Assembly: GCF_000744735.1 (NCBI RefSeq)
Contig: NZ_JQMM01000001.1
Coordinates: 2,170,001-2,234,000 of the forward strand
DNA: 64,000 nucleotides
Direction of reading: 5' to 3'
From: Porticoccus hydrocarbonoclasticus MCTG13d
Lineage (GTDB): Bacteria; Pseudomonadota; Gammaproteobacteria; Pseudomonadales; Porticoccaceae
Below the pieces are notes generated by a model. That model was not told the DNA's origin, did no database searches, and saw only the letters and a program-made list of their open reading frames with translations. This document shows, piece by piece, positions 24,688-34,222 of the stretch. A program made the position numbers and the translations under genes. Within the stretch, counting starts at the first letter, position 1. The number at the start of each line of letters is the position of its first letter.

Positions 24688-25915
24688 CCTCGATGCCGAC
24701 GGTATCACCCCAAGGCAACCGACGAGTTCACCAGCGTGGTTGGAAACACAAATTATCCGGCTGTTGAGGAGAAAACTGGCTCACTGTCAGGGGGTACTGT
24801 CAATGCAGTTCCCCAGTGGCCACAGGCACCTGTTTGGTCAGGGTGACACTGTGGCCTCTGTCAGACTTTACTCAATGGCTCCCCTCCTCCGGTTATTCTT
24901 TGGTGGCACCAATGGCTGGTCCGACAGTTATTTGGGCGGTGAGTGGGACAGCGCCGATCTAACCGCCCTGATCCGCTGGGCGATTCAGAATGAACCGACC
25001 CTGAACAGCATGGCGAAAGCCGGTTATGTCAATGACCTGCTCTATAACCTCTATCACTGGAGCCGTCGCAATACGCGCCGGGGTAGCCGGCGGAATATTG
25101 CTGCGCATTATGATCTGGGAAACAATTTTTATCGGGAATGGCTCGACCCCGGTATGACGTATTCTGCGGCAATGTTTGGTGATGATCATCGGCAATCCCT
25201 GCAACAGGCTCAGACGAAAAAATATCAACGTATTCTCCAGCTGCTGTCACCCAGAGAGCAGGATCAGCTGCTGGAAATTGGTTGTGGCTGGGGTGAATTT
25301 GCCCTACAGGCTGTCGAAACCGCTAACGTCCGGGTTCACGGTATCACCCTGTCTTCGGAGCAGCAGCGCTGGGCGGAAGACAAGCTCACCAAAGCAAGTC
25401 TGGCAGACCGGGTCACAATCAGTTTGACCGATTATCGAGACCTGAAGAGACAGTACGATGGGGTCGTTTCGATTGAGATGTTTGAGGCAGTGGGTGAAGC
25501 GCACTGGGACAGCTACTTCAAAAAACTTAAAGGCGTATTAAAACCCGGTGGCAGGGCTGTGCTGCAGATTATCACCATCGATGAAAAGCGCTTTGAGGTC
25601 TACCGCAAGCAAGCTGACTTCATTCAGCGTCATATCTTCCCCGGTGGGATGTTGCCCAGTGTGATGGCCCTGCAAGAAAAGTTCTCACAGCATGGCTTTT
25701 GTCTTGTCGATCAGGAAATGTTTGGTGGGTGCTATGCCAGGACAATTGAACTTTGGCGGGAACGTTTCGAGGAACGCTGGGCGCAAATCAGTACCCTGGG
25801 TTTTGATCAGCGTTTCTACCGTTTGTGGCGCTATTATCTGAGTTACTGCGAAGGGGGTTTTAAAGAAGGTGCCATTAATGTGGGACTGTTCGTACTGGAA
25901 CACCAGAGTGACTAG
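24674..25915 (+). CDS. Cyclopropane-fatty-acyl-phospholipid synthase-like methyltransferase
   Basis: SAM-dependent lipid methyltransferase of about 413 residues. An N-terminal lipid-binding region is followed by NIAAHYDLGNNFYREWLDPGMTYSAAMF (Cfa signature), the SAM motif LLEIGCGWGEFALQA, SIEMFEAVGE, and the C-terminal GGCYARTIELWRERF and YLSYCEGGF segments. In this cluster type it modifies unsaturated phospholipid acyl chains, giving cyclopropane, methyl-branched or furan products that protect against singlet oxygen (family knowledge plus inference). The ATG at 24674 has GGAG nine bases upstream; an in-frame ATG at 24659 is also possible. Both overlap the DUF1365 end. Confidence 0.88.
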   Translation: MNGSDLDADGITPRQPTSSPAWLETQIIRLLRRKLAHCQGVLSMQFPSGHRHLFGQGDTVASVRLYSMAPLLRLFFGGTNGWSDSYLGGEWDSADLTALIRWAIQNEPTLNSMAKAGYVNDLLYNLYHWSRRNTRRGSRRNIAAHYDLGNNFYREWLDPGMTYSAAMFGDDHRQSLQQAQTKKYQRILQLLSPREQDQLLEIGCGWGEFALQAVETANVRVHGITLSSEQQRWAEDKLTKASLADRVTISLTDYRDLKRQYDGVVSIEMFEAVGEAHWDSYFKKLKGVLKPGGRAVLQIITIDEKRFEVYRKQADFIQRHIFPGGMLPSVMALQEKFSQHGFCLVDQEMFGGCYARTIELWRERFEERWAQISTLGFDQRFYRLWRYYLSYCEGGFKEGAINVGLFVLEHQSD

Positions 25916-25953
25916 CAATGACAATAGGGCTCAACTGATAAAACGTCATTGCT
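25914..25953. terminator. Inverted repeat between convergent cfa-like and SnoaL-like genes
   Basis: AGCAATGAC (25914-25922) and GTCATTGCT (25945-25953) form a perfect 9-bp stem with a 22-base loop, spanning both stop codons. No T-run follows. It may act as a weak bidirectional terminator or RNA end. Confidence 0.35.
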
Positions 25954-26368
25954 CCCGAAAAGCAACCTGTCGTCTCAACCAGCGAAACAGGGCACCCAGT
26001 ACAGGCACTTTCTCGTAGAGGTCGGCGCTGTCCCAGAAATCCTGGTGGCGGTCAATTTTGCCAGATACATCAAAGGTCAATCGACTGCTGCCCTGAAAGT
26101 TCAGCCAACCGGTCACACCACTGTGGCCAGAAAACGTCCAATACAAATAGGCGACAGCATCCTGTTGCTGACTGTCGTGAACGGTAAAACTCACACTGTC
26201 CAGCCGCTCAAACATCTCACTCAAAAGTGCCAGATAAGCATCGGCACCGTTCACTTGATTGAACGGGTCAGAAAAAAACACATCCTCGCTGAGGACTGCT
26301 CTCAACTGCCCAAGATTCGATCGATCCAACCTTTCCAGCAGGTGTATATAGTCAGTCAGGCCGCTCAT
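25946..26368 (-). CDS. SnoaL-like/NTF2-fold protein
   Basis: Small protein of 140 residues with the cone-shaped NTF2-like pattern: an N-terminal helix (YIHLLERLDRSNLGQL), then VFFSDPFNQVNG, a beta-sheet (SFTVHDSQQQDAVAYLYWTFSG, SSRLTFDVSGKIDRHQDFWDSADLYEKVP) and a C-terminal basic helix. Such proteins are common companions of ECF11/ChrR clusters; a binding or isomerase role is likely but undefined. ATG 26368 is chosen over a TTG five codons upstream. It follows the strong comEA terminator, and I see no obvious promoter between them. Confidence 0.75.
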   Translation of the reverse strand: MSGLTDYIHLLERLDRSNLGQLRAVLSEDVFFSDPFNQVNGADAYLALLSEMFERLDSVSFTVHDSQQQDAVAYLYWTFSGHSGVTGWLNFQGSSRLTFDVSGKIDRHQDFWDSADLYEKVPVLGALFRWLRRQVAFREQ

Positions 26369-26393
26369 ACTGAGTCTCTTCAATCAACGAAAA

Positions 26394-26415
26394 AGGCCAG
26401 CCAAAAGGCTGGCCT
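26394..26415 (-). terminator. Rho-independent terminator of comEA
   Basis: Minus strand: AGGCCAGCC, loop TTTT, GGCTGGCCT, then TTTTCG. A 9-bp GC-rich stem with a T-tract, 20 bp after the comEA stop. Confidence 0.88.
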
Positions 26416-26434
26416 CTGGGGTTTTCGGTATAGA

Positions 26435-26749
26435 CTACTTCACCGAAAGGTTAGCACGATTCTGCTCCAGAACCTTTTCACCCACGCCCTTAACCGACTG
26501 TAGCTGTTCCACCGTCGTAAATGGGCCGTTTTCCTCCCGGTAAGCCACTATTGCCATAGCTCGCTTCTCACCGATACCCTTTAGCATACTGGATAGCTCA
26601 TCGGCTGTGGCGGTATTAATATTGACCATCACAGGTTGCTGCATCATCTCCTGGGATGACGTCTCATCCGCTGTAACTGCCTGCCAGAACGGTAACACTG
26701 CAAGCAGGGACAACAGTAGAACGCCGGGAAGTATTTTTACATTTTTCAT
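26435..26749 (-). CDS. comEA: ComEA-family helix-hairpin-helix DNA-binding protein
   Basis: Exported DNA-binding protein of 104 residues: signal peptide (residues 1-26, LLLSLLAVLPFWQAVTA), then the ComEA domain NINTATADELSSMLKGIGEKRA and a second hairpin VEQLQSVKGVGEKVLEQN. It binds incoming DNA in the periplasm during natural transformation. The start is the ATG with AAGGAG seven bases upstream; the frame stays open further upstream but that part has no signal peptide. It lies 62 bp after pyrF and ends at a strong terminator. Confidence 0.9.
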   Translation of the reverse strand: MKNVKILPGVLLLSLLAVLPFWQAVTADETSSQEMMQQPVMVNINTATADELSSMLKGIGEKRAMAIVAYREENGPFTTVEQLQSVKGVGEKVLEQNRANLSVK

Positions 26750-26811
26750 GTCGAACTCCTTGTGCCAGAGGCACTCCATTTCATAGAAACGGTACATCTT
26801 GTACCGCCCGA

Positions 26812-27519
26812 TCAATCTTGCAAAATTTCCCGATTGATGGCAAGTAGCGCCTTCACCGGATTCGGTGACTGGGTAATTGGCCGGCCAATCACCAGATAAC
26901 TGCTACCGTTGGCAATCGCCTGTGCAGGAGTGACAACCCGCCGTTGGTCATCAGCCACTGCCGACACAGGACGAATACCCGGTGTCACCAGGGTAAAGTC
27001 GTTACCGAGCAAATTGCGGAGGCCCCGGGTTTCCATCGCAGAGCAGACAACACCATCCATACCCGAAGCCTTTGCCATGGCTGCCAATCTGTGCACCTGC
27101 TGTTCCGGAGTACACCCGATACCCAATTCAGAGAGATCTTCTGCAGAGAAACTGGTTAATACGGTCACTGCTATCAACAGCATATTGGTACCGGATTGGT
27201 CACTGGCCAACCGGGCATCCTCCATCATCCGACGGCCACCGGAGGCGTGCACATCGGTCATCCATACACCGAGATCAGCAGCGACCTTGACTGCAGCTGC
27301 AACCGTGTTCGGTATGTCGTGAAACTTTAAATCCAGGAAAACATCAAATCCCCGGTTGACCAGGGTGGTAACGAACTGTGGACCCGAACGGGTAAAAAGC
27401 TCTTTCCCCACCTTCAGTTTGCACAGATCGGGGGACACGTCGGCCACAAATCGCTCTGCTGCAGCCACTGTATTATAGTCCAGTGCGACAATTACCTTAC
27501 TGTCAGTAACGTGTGTCAT
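26812..27519 (-). CDS. pyrF: Orotidine 5'-phosphate decarboxylase
   Basis: Last step of de novo UMP synthesis (OMP to UMP and CO2), 235 residues, a cytoplasmic TIM barrel. The catalytic Asp-Lys-Asp network is in [11 protein letters not shown] (Asp63, Lys65, Asp68), and the phosphate-binding PGIRP and the VIGRPIT loop are present. Follows lapB by 40 bp, the order lapA-lapB-pyrF also known from enterobacteria. Confidence 0.96.
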   Translation of the reverse strand: MTHVTDSKVIVALDYNTVAAAERFVADVSPDLCKLKVGKELFTRSGPQFVTTLVNRGFDVFLDLKFHDIPNTVAAAVKVAADLGVWMTDVHASGGRRMMEDARLASDQSGTNMLLIAVTVLTSFSAEDLSELGIGCTPEQQVHRLAAMAKASGMDGVVCSAMETRGLRNLLGNDFTLVTPGIRPVSAVADDQRRVVTPAQAIANGSSYLVIGRPITQSPNPVKALLAINREILQD

Positions 27520-27559
27520 GAGTCATTCTCATTTTAAAAATAGTGACTTTGGCAAGTGG

Positions 27560-28750
27560 TCACTCGCCATCGATACCCCGAACAGGTTGAACTGTTTCCC
27601 AACGCAGGCATTGGGGGCAGAGCCAGTGGAGCTGAGCACCGCTAAAACCACACTGGACGCAGCGGTATTGCGAACGGCGCGCCAGTAAACTGTCCAACAA
27701 CCCCTGCAGCAGATTAAGCTGCTCTTGTTCTTCTCCGGCACCTCTGTTGGGGGAAATTCTGAGCAAGGTTTGCAGTCCCCTGATGGACGGGTACTCTCGC
27801 AAATAGTCCATTAAAAAACCTCTTGCCCGGTGCTCTCCACACTGTTTCACCATCACATCTGCCACCATTTGCAGCAAACTGGTGCCGGGATAGGATTTTA
27901 GCCAGGACTGCAGTTGCACTAGAAGTCCGGATTCATCACCAAGTTGTTCGTAGCACTGCCTGACAAGTGGGAGAATCTCAGGCAAATATTCGGGTTGTTG
28001 CCGGGGAATCATGCTGAAGCGTTTCAGTGCCTCGAGGCTGTTTGATGCGTGCATTTCCAGACGCCCCCAAAGCATAGTCGCTCTGGCTGAATTCTTATTG
28101 TACTTGAGCGCTGCTTTAACATGACGTCTGGCCTGTAGCAAATCAGACATGCCGATCGCTTGTTCAGCCAGTTCACAACAGAACTGCGCCTGCTCAATGT
28201 CGAGCTTGCCCACAGACCGTGAAAAGCGCTTCTTATCCATCATACCGGCAGCGCGGATAGCTTTATCCCATTCCTGCTCACCACGGTATATTTGAACAAG
28301 GTGTTGCAACGATACCTGCCGAAAATCACTGCCCGGGTCTTCCGCCAACTCCAAAAACAGGCGTTCTGCACGGTCAAATAAACCCGCCTTCAAAAAATCC
28401 CTACCCAGTTCCAAATGAGCCTGTTGCGACTGTTCGTTATTGAGATTGGGTCGAGAAAGCAAATTTTGATGAACCCGGATGGCCCGTTCTATTTCACCCC
28501 GTTGCCGCATCAGATTCCCCAGCGCCAGATGCGTTTCTAAGGTGTAGGGTGTGACTTCGACAGAACGGATAAAGGTATCGATAGCCTGATCCGGCTGTTC
28601 GTTAAGGAGGAAATTGATACCCTGGAAATAATGGCGCGCAAGGTCTCTCTCACTGTTCGCCAAACGTCTGCTCTTACCACGGGTATAACCGGCAAACCAG
28701 AAAAGCGGAAAAGACAGCAATAACCCGATAATTAATAAGTGATCTACCAT
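27560..28750 (-). CDS. lapB: LPS assembly protein LapB (YciM)
   Basis: Inner-membrane-anchored TPR protein of 396 residues (E. coli 389). One N-terminal membrane helix (residues 4-22) ends in RGKSRRL, followed by about nine TPR repeats starting at YFQGINFLLNEQPDQAIDTFIRSVEVTP, and a C-terminal rubredoxin-like metal site CVQCG...CPQC. LapB, together with YejM and FtsH, controls LpxC turnover and so LPS amount. Thirteen bases separate it from lapA. Confidence 0.94.
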   Translation of the reverse strand: MVDHLLIIGLLLSFPLFWFAGYTRGKSRRLANSERDLARHYFQGINFLLNEQPDQAIDTFIRSVEVTPYTLETHLALGNLMRQRGEIERAIRVHQNLLSRPNLNNEQSQQAHLELGRDFLKAGLFDRAERLFLELAEDPGSDFRQVSLQHLVQIYRGEQEWDKAIRAAGMMDKKRFSRSVGKLDIEQAQFCCELAEQAIGMSDLLQARRHVKAALKYNKNSARATMLWGRLEMHASNSLEALKRFSMIPRQQPEYLPEILPLVRQCYEQLGDESGLLVQLQSWLKSYPGTSLLQMVADVMVKQCGEHRARGFLMDYLREYPSIRGLQTLLRISPNRGAGEEQEQLNLLQGLLDSLLARRSQYRCVQCGFSGAQLHWLCPQCLRWETVQPVRGIDGE

Positions 28751-28763
28751 GTAGGGTATTGGG

Positions 28764-29057
28764 CTACTCCGTTTTGTTTTTAGCGCGGGCGGGAGCCACT
28801 CTCAATTTGATGAGCTGCTGATTTAGCACATGGACGCGTCGCCGGAGTCGTAGCAGCATCGGCAGGCTGGCAAGTATACCAGTCAGGCAGCCTGTAAAAA
28901 GTGCTGCCAAAAGCCAGAGGCCCCGGGGTAACGGTCCAGACTCATAACCAAAGAAATCAATCGTAATGGCGTCCGGGTTGGTTAATACCAGACCAATACC
29001 CAGCAGAATTGCCGCCAAACCGATCAACAGGAAAAAGAGCTTCTTTAGCAATGCCAT
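28764..29057 (-). CDS. lapA: LPS assembly protein LapA (YciS, DUF1049)
   Basis: Inner-membrane protein of 97 residues with two transmembrane helices (LLKKLFFLLIGLAAILLGIGLVL and LWLLAALFTGCLTGILASLPMLL) joined by the conserved DAITIDFFGYESGPLP segment, and a coiled C-terminal tail. Start ATG 29057 with GGGG upstream; the frame remains open through the ihfB terminator hairpin, but that part is not protein-like. Partner of LapB in LPS assembly control. Confidence 0.92.
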   Translation of the reverse strand: MALLKKLFFLLIGLAAILLGIGLVLTNPDAITIDFFGYESGPLPRGLWLLAALFTGCLTGILASLPMLLRLRRRVHVLNQQLIKLRVAPARAKNKTE

Positions 29058-29072
29058 AAAATCCCCATAAAA

Positions 29073-29100
29073 AAACGGCAAGTCAAAATACTTGCCGTTT
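29073..29100 (-). terminator. Rho-independent terminator after ihfB
   Basis: Minus strand: AAACGGCAAGT, loop ATTTTG, ACTTGCCGTTT followed by more Ts (seven-base A run at 29069-29075 on the plus strand). An 11-bp stem between ihfB and lapA. Its T-tract directly precedes the lapA ribosome site, so partial readthrough probably feeds lapA. Confidence 0.88.
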
Positions 29101-29157
29101 ATTGTAACCAAACTACCGATGGTTGGTCTTGTTTATCGTGTCATCTGCCCCACAGAC

Positions 29158-29451
29158 TCAACCTGCCTCGAGACTGCTGTTAACGCGTTCACGCAGCTCT
29201 TTGCCAGGTTTGAAATAAGGAACATATTTACCCGACAACTTAACCGAATCACCAGTTTTGGGGTTACGCCCAACCCTGGGGGCACGATAATGCAGACAAA
29301 AGCTGCCAAAACCGCGAATTTCAATGCGATCATTATTCACAAGCGCATGGGTCATACGCTCAAGGATCATTTTCACGGCAATTTCCACATCCCTGGGGGG
29401 GAGTTGATCCTGCTGGGTAACGATATAATCAATTAATTCTGATTTTGTCAT
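29158..29451 (-). CDS. ihfB: Integration host factor beta subunit
   Basis: DNA-bending nucleoid protein of 97 residues with the HU/IHF signature: [10 protein letters not shown] at the start, then IEIRGFGSF, the beta-arm [18 protein letters not shown] and the C-terminal [16 protein letters not shown]. Works as a heterodimer with IhfA. Directly follows rpsA, as in most Gammaproteobacteria, with a terminator in the 55-bp gap. Confidence 0.96.
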   Translation of the reverse strand: MTKSELIDYIVTQQDQLPPRDVEIAVKMILERMTHALVNNDRIEIRGFGSFCLHYRAPRVGRNPKTGDSVKLSGKYVPYFKPGKELRERVNSSLEAG

Positions 29452-29474
29452 AACGTTCTGATTTCATAAGAAAA

Positions 29475-29496
29475 GGGGCAATGTCGCCATTACCCC
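29475..29496 (-). terminator. Rho-independent terminator after rpsA
   Basis: Minus strand: GGGGTAATG, loop GCGA, CATTGCCCC (one T-G wobble), then TTTTCTT. It lies ten bases after the rpsA stop and within 25 bp of the ihfB start. Confidence 0.85.
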
Positions 29497-29506
29497 AATC
29501 TAATCA

Positions 29507-31189
29507 TTACTTCTCTTTGGTGTCCATCTGGGCCTTGATCAGATCACCGATAGTAGTCGGTGCAATATTATCTGTTTCAGACTTGCGATGTTCTTTGATA
29601 GCCGCCTTTTCCTCAGCGACATCTTTGGCTTTGATAGAGAGGTTGATAGAGCGGTTCTTGCGATCCACATTAATCACTTTGACCTCCACCTCATCACCAA
29701 CATTCAGAGCGTTTCGGGCATCTTCGACCTTTTCACGGGAGATTTCAGAGGCCTTTAAATAACCTTCGATATCACCGCTCAAAGTCACCACTGCACCCTT
29801 GGCATCCACGTCCTTGACAACACCATTGACGATCGCACCTTTGTCATTCTCAGTGACGTAGTTAGAGAAGGGATCATCCGACAACTGTTTCATACCCAGG
29901 GAAATACGCTCTCTTTCCGGATCAATGGAAAGTATCACTGTTTCAACTTCATCACCTTTCTTGAAATTGCGTACCGCCTCTTCACCGGTTTCGTGCCAGG
30001 AGATATCGGAGAGGTGAACCAGTCCGTCAATACCACCGTTCAGACCGATAAAGATACCGAAGTCGGTAATTGACTTGATACTGCCTGAGATTTTTTCACC
30101 CTTGCTGTGATTCATGGCGAATTCGTCCCAAGGATTCATATGACACTGCTTGATACCCAGTGAAATACGACGACGCTCTTCGTCAATATCCAGCACCATG
30201 ACCTCAACTTCATCACCCAACTGAACAACCTTGGAGGGATGAATGTTTTTGTTGGTCCAATCCATTTCGGAAACGTGGACCAGACCCTCAACACCATCTT
30301 CCAGCTCGGCAAAGCAACCGTAGTCAGTGAGGTTGGTAACGACTGCTTTGACACGGGCACCTTCGGGATAGCGACCGGAAATATCGGCCCAGGGATCTTC
30401 ACCCATTTGTTTCATGCCCAGTGACACGCGGCTGCGTTCACGATCAAACTTCAGCACCTTGACATCAATTTCATCACCGACATTGACAATTTCACTGGGG
30501 TGTTTGATACGCTTCCAGGACATATCCGTGATATGAAGCAGGCCATCAATACCGCCAAGATCGACAAAAGCACCGTAATCGGTGAGGTTCTTGACGATAC
30601 CTTTCAGGGTAATGCCTTCTTCCAGTTTCGCGAGCAGTTCATCACGCTCTTCAGAATTCACTTTTTCCATTACGGCACGGCGTGATACCACGACGTTGTT
30701 ACGTTTTTGGTCAAGCTTGATGACTTTGAATTCGAGAGGCTTGTCTTCTAAATGAGCGGTATCGCGAATCGGGCGAACATCAACCAGGGAACCGGGAAGG
30801 AAAGCCCGCAGGCCATTGACATCAACCGTGAAGCCACCTTTGACCTTGCCACTGATTATGCCAGTAACCACTTCATCCGCCTTGTGAGCGGCTTCCAGCT
30901 CTATCCAAGATTCTGCGCGGCGCGCTTTTTCACGGGACAGGCGAGTAGCACCAAAACCATCTTCTACGGCTTCGAGAGCAACCTGGACTTCATCGCCAAT
31001 ATTGATGTCCAACTCACCGTTGTCATCAATAAACTGGGACTTTGGGATCACACCTTCGGACTTCAGTCCGGCGTGAACGGTTACCCAGTCCTTATCAATA
31101 TCAATAATGACACCGGTGACGATTGCGCCGGCGTTCATTTCGATAGTTTTTAAACTTTCTTCAAACAGATCTGCGAAACTTTCGCTCAT
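29507..31189 (-). CDS. rpsA: 30S ribosomal protein S1
   Basis: Ribosomal mRNA-binding protein of 560 residues (E. coli 557) with six S1 RNA-binding repeats. The repeats are visible as recurring units such as [29 protein letters not shown] and [30 protein letters not shown]. Essential for translation initiation on structured mRNAs. Starts at ATG 31189 with a weak AGGTA ribosome site in an AU-rich leader, as typical for the autogenously controlled rpsA. Confidence 0.97.
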   Translation of the reverse strand: MSESFADLFEESLKTIEMNAGAIVTGVIIDIDKDWVTVHAGLKSEGVIPKSQFIDDNGELDINIGDEVQVALEAVEDGFGATRLSREKARRAESWIELEAAHKADEVVTGIISGKVKGGFTVDVNGLRAFLPGSLVDVRPIRDTAHLEDKPLEFKVIKLDQKRNNVVVSRRAVMEKVNSEERDELLAKLEEGITLKGIVKNLTDYGAFVDLGGIDGLLHITDMSWKRIKHPSEIVNVGDEIDVKVLKFDRERSRVSLGMKQMGEDPWADISGRYPEGARVKAVVTNLTDYGCFAELEDGVEGLVHVSEMDWTNKNIHPSKVVQLGDEVEVMVLDIDEERRRISLGIKQCHMNPWDEFAMNHSKGEKISGSIKSITDFGIFIGLNGGIDGLVHLSDISWHETGEEAVRNFKKGDEVETVILSIDPERERISLGMKQLSDDPFSNYVTENDKGAIVNGVVKDVDAKGAVVTLSGDIEGYLKASEISREKVEDARNALNVGDEVEVKVINVDRKNRSINLSIKAKDVAEEKAAIKEHRKSETDNIAPTTIGDLIKAQMDTKEK

Positions 31190-31249
31190 TGAAATGTACC
31201 TGTAAAAATCGAGTCACATGACTCTCAAACCGCACTACCAGTTATGCGG
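31190..31249 (-). promoter_or_regulatory. rpsA leader with two stem-loops
   Basis: Between cmk and rpsA the minus-strand leader can fold CCGCA...TGCGG (31249-31230) and GAGTCA-TG-TGACTC (31224-31211), separated and followed by unstructured AU-rich sequence up to the ATG. E. coli rpsA uses such hairpins and AU-rich linkers in place of a strong Shine-Dalgarno for S1 autoregulation. Function here is inferred. Confidence 0.4.
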
Positions 31250-31304
31250 GCTGTTGGTTTCAGGGAGATATGATGCGTTACTGGCCAAACATCACAAACC
31301 CGAT

Positions 31305-32003
31305 TTATTGCGGTGGCTGTATGCCACTTGCCGCGACGACATCCACCACCTTTTGCAATACTTCCTCGATGGTCAAGGTTGAACTGTCCAACATAACGGC
31401 GTTGGTCGCAGGAACCATCGGTGACACTTTGCGTGTCATGTCCCGTTCGTCCCGTTTTTGAACCCGCTCTACGAGGGCGGCAAGGCTAACACTTTCCCCC
31501 TTATCTATCAACTGCTTATAACGTCTTTGCGCCCGTTCTTCCGAGCTCGCTGTCAGGAAGACTTTGGCGATGGCGTCGGGGAAAACCACGGTACCCATAT
31601 CGCGGCCGTCCGCCACCAGGCCAGGCGACACGGCAAAGGCTCGCTGACGCTGCAGAAGGGCATCGCGCACTTCCGGATACGCGGCAACCACTGAGGCGTT
31701 AGTCCCCACACCCTCGGAGCGAATCAACGCGGATACGTCCTCTCCCTCCAGCATCACTTTTGGCGTGTTGCCGTTATCACGTGTCTTGAATGAAATGTCC
31801 ATATGGGCAGCCAATACAGCCAGAGACTCCATATTATCCAGCGATACGCCATGACGTTTTGCCGCCAGAGCCAGCAACCTGTATAGCGCACCACTATCAA
31901 GATAGTGGAACCCCAACTTGGCAGCCAGCAACTGACAGATAGTCCCCTTTCCGGAACCACTCGGTCCGTCGATGGTTATAACTGGTACTCTTTTTTCATT
32001 CAT
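31305..32003 (-). CDS. cmk: Cytidylate kinase
   Basis: Phosphorylates CMP and dCMP with ATP, 232 residues. P-loop GPSGSGKGT at residues 13-21, [21 protein letters not shown] and the [10 protein letters not shown] lid segment are all present. Its start overlaps the stop of the tyrA/aroA fusion by four bases (ATGA). Order aroA-cmk-rpsA is conserved in Gammaproteobacteria. Confidence 0.96.
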   Translation of the reverse strand: MNEKRVPVITIDGPSGSGKGTICQLLAAKLGFHYLDSGALYRLLALAAKRHGVSLDNMESLAVLAAHMDISFKTRDNGNTPKVMLEGEDVSALIRSEGVGTNASVVAAYPEVRDALLQRQRAFAVSPGLVADGRDMGTVVFPDAIAKVFLTASSEERAQRRYKQLIDKGESVSLAALVERVQKRDERDMTRKVSPMVPATNAVMLDSSTLTIEEVLQKVVDVVAASGIQPPQ

Positions 32004-34222
32004 CGTATTTCCTCGACAATTTTCAAACCGACAGTGTTGGCCAAAGCCACAAAGCCCGGGAATGATGTCGCCACATTGTTACAATTTCGTATCAGAATAT
32101 TTCCCTGTGCCCTCAACGAGGCAATAGCAAAGGACATGGCGATGCGGTGATCGCCCAGACTGTCCACCTCGCCAGCACGCAATGTACCACCCTGAATATC
32201 GATACCATCCGGGGTGGGAATCGCCTGGATTCCCAAGCAGGTCAGGCCATCTGCCATGGCCTTGATCCGGTCACTCTCTTTTACCCGCAATTCTTCAGCA
32301 CCGGTCAGGCGGGTTTTTCCCTCGGCACAGGCTGCCGCCACAAACAGAGCGGGAAACTCATCAATGGCCAGAGGTACTTGATCTTCGGGGATGTCTATTC
32401 CATGAAGTGGCGCATAGCGGACCCGGATATCAGCCACTGGCTCACCGCCGACTTCGCGGTGGTTGGTGAGTTCCAGGTCTGCACCCATCATCTGCAGGAT
32501 ATTGATGACACCGATACGGGTGGGGTTAACGCCCACATGGGTCAATGTCACATCGGAGCCAGGCGCGATTGCCGCCGCCACCATGAAAAAAGTCGCAGAT
32601 GAGATATCTGCCGGAACATCAATGTTCGTGGCATACAGTTTTCCGCCGCCATCGAGCTCCGCGACCGCACCCTCTCGCCGAACCGGATAACCGAAACCGG
32701 TCAGCATCCGTTCGGTGTGATCACGTGTCGGTGCCGGTTCCGTGGTTCGAGTAGTCCCGTTGGCATAGAGGCCAGCCAGTAATACCGAAGATTTCACCTG
32801 GGCACTGGCCATCGGCAGGCAATAATCGATTGCCTTGAGCGCCTGCCCTCCCCTGATACGAAGAGGCGGCCTGCCACCCTGCTGTGCCTCTATAACAGCA
32901 CCCATCTGCCTTAAGGGCCCTGCCACACGCTCCATAGGCCGCTGCGACAGGGACTCGTCTCCTGTCAGTTCCACGTCAAAAGTCTGGCCGGCCAGCAACC
33001 CGGCCAACAAACGCATTGATGTACCGGAATTACCCAGGTATAGCGGGCAAGCGGGCGCCTTGAGACCGGTCATACCAACACCGTGTATCACCACACGACC
33101 GCTCTGCGGCCCCTCGATAACCACACCCATATCCCGGAATGCCTGTAGAGTGGCAAGACTGTCTTCGCCCTCAAGAAAGCCGGTCACGGTGGTGACACCT
33201 TCGGCAAGCGAGCCCAGCATGATCGAGCGGTGGGATATGGATTTGTCGCCGGGCACACGAATGCTACCGGTAACTGAATTGCCGGGGGACACCCGGTAGT
33301 CAATAGTCTGTGTCATGGGCTCCAGGTAAGCCTTGTTTTCAAGCATTTTAGCAAAATGGTTGCGCGCTTCCCTGGCGCGTGTAAACACCCCCAGCAGGTA
33401 CTCGCTGTCCTTATTCTGAATAGCATATTTCAGCTGATCCACATGATCGGTAAACGTTTCCAGTACGGCTAGCAACGCCTGGTCATTCGCCATGACAATG
33501 TCGTGCCACATCATCGGATCACTGGCGGCAATACGCGTAAAATCTCTAAATCCACCGGCTGCGTAACGGAAAATCTCACGATTTTCACGCATACCAGCGA
33601 GTGTATCCACCAATGTGTAAGCCAGAATATGAGGTAAATGACTGGTGGCCGCCAAAACCTCATCGTGTTCTGCCACCGTCATTTCACTGATCACGGCACC
33701 CGCTCCCTGCCATAGACCACGGACACGCTGCAAATGCTCCTTACCGGTTTCCTGCAAGGGAGTCAGAATCACCCTGTGGTCGTCGAACAAACCGCTATTT
33801 GCCGCATCCACACCGCTTTTCTCCGAACCGGCGATCGGATGTCCCGGCACAAACTGGGCGGGCATTTTGCCATAGGCTCGCCGCACTGCAGTTACGACAC
33901 TGCCCTTGACGCTGGCCACATCGGTCACAGTAACGCTATCCGCGAGCAGTGGTTGCAGTTGGTGCATAATATCGGGAACGGTCAGGGTCGGCACACCCAC
34001 CAAAACCACGTCACCCTCACCTAGGTCCCCTGCGACATCACCAATATCGATAATGACCCGGTCTACCACACCGGATGCCAGCGCCTTACTCAGCGTATCG
34101 GGATTTCTGGAGCTGCCAATTACCTCACGGCAAAGTCCCCGCTCACGAGCGGCCTTTGCCAGGCTGCCGCCAATCAGGCCAAGTCCCACTACCAATAGAC
34201 GATTGATTGTAGGCGTCATCAA
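32000..34222 (-). CDS. Bifunctional prephenate dehydrogenase / EPSP synthase
   Basis: Fusion protein of 740 residues. Residues 1-295 form a TyrA-type dehydrogenase (NAD motif [12 protein letters not shown] at 11-22; [12 protein letters not shown]) making hydroxyphenylpyruvate or arogenate for tyrosine. From about residue 310 follows a complete AroA, 5-enolpyruvylshikimate-3-phosphate synthase, with [28 protein letters not shown] and the late [13 protein letters not shown]. This fusion is the Pseudomonas arrangement. It overlaps hisC upstream and cmk downstream by four bases each, so pheA-hisC-tyrA/aroA-cmk form one coupled operon. Confidence 0.95.
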   Translation of the reverse strand: MMTPTINRLLVVGLGLIGGSLAKAARERGLCREVIGSSRNPDTLSKALASGVVDRVIIDIGDVAGDLGEGDVVLVGVPTLTVPDIMHQLQPLLADSVTVTDVASVKGSVVTAVRRAYGKMPAQFVPGHPIAGSEKSGVDAANSGLFDDHRVILTPLQETGKEHLQRVRGLWQGAGAVISEMTVAEHDEVLAATSHLPHILAYTLVDTLAGMRENREIFRYAAGGFRDFTRIAASDPMMWHDIVMANDQALLAVLETFTDHVDQLKYAIQNKDSEYLLGVFTRAREARNHFAKMLENKAYLEPMTQTIDYRVSPGNSVTGSIRVPGDKSISHRSIMLGSLAEGVTTVTGFLEGEDSLATLQAFRDMGVVIEGPQSGRVVIHGVGMTGLKAPACPLYLGNSGTSMRLLAGLLAGQTFDVELTGDESLSQRPMERVAGPLRQMGAVIEAQQGGRPPLRIRGGQALKAIDYCLPMASAQVKSSVLLAGLYANGTTRTTEPAPTRDHTERMLTGFGYPVRREGAVAELDGGGKLYATNIDVPADISSATFFMVAAAIAPGSDVTLTHVGVNPTRIGVINILQMMGADLELTNHREVGGEPVADIRVRYAPLHGIDIPEDQVPLAIDEFPALFVAAACAEGKTRLTGAEELRVKESDRIKAMADGLTCLGIQAIPTPDGIDIQGGTLRAGEVDSLGDHRIAMSFAIASLRAQGNILIRNCNNVATSFPGFVALANTVGLKIVEEIR

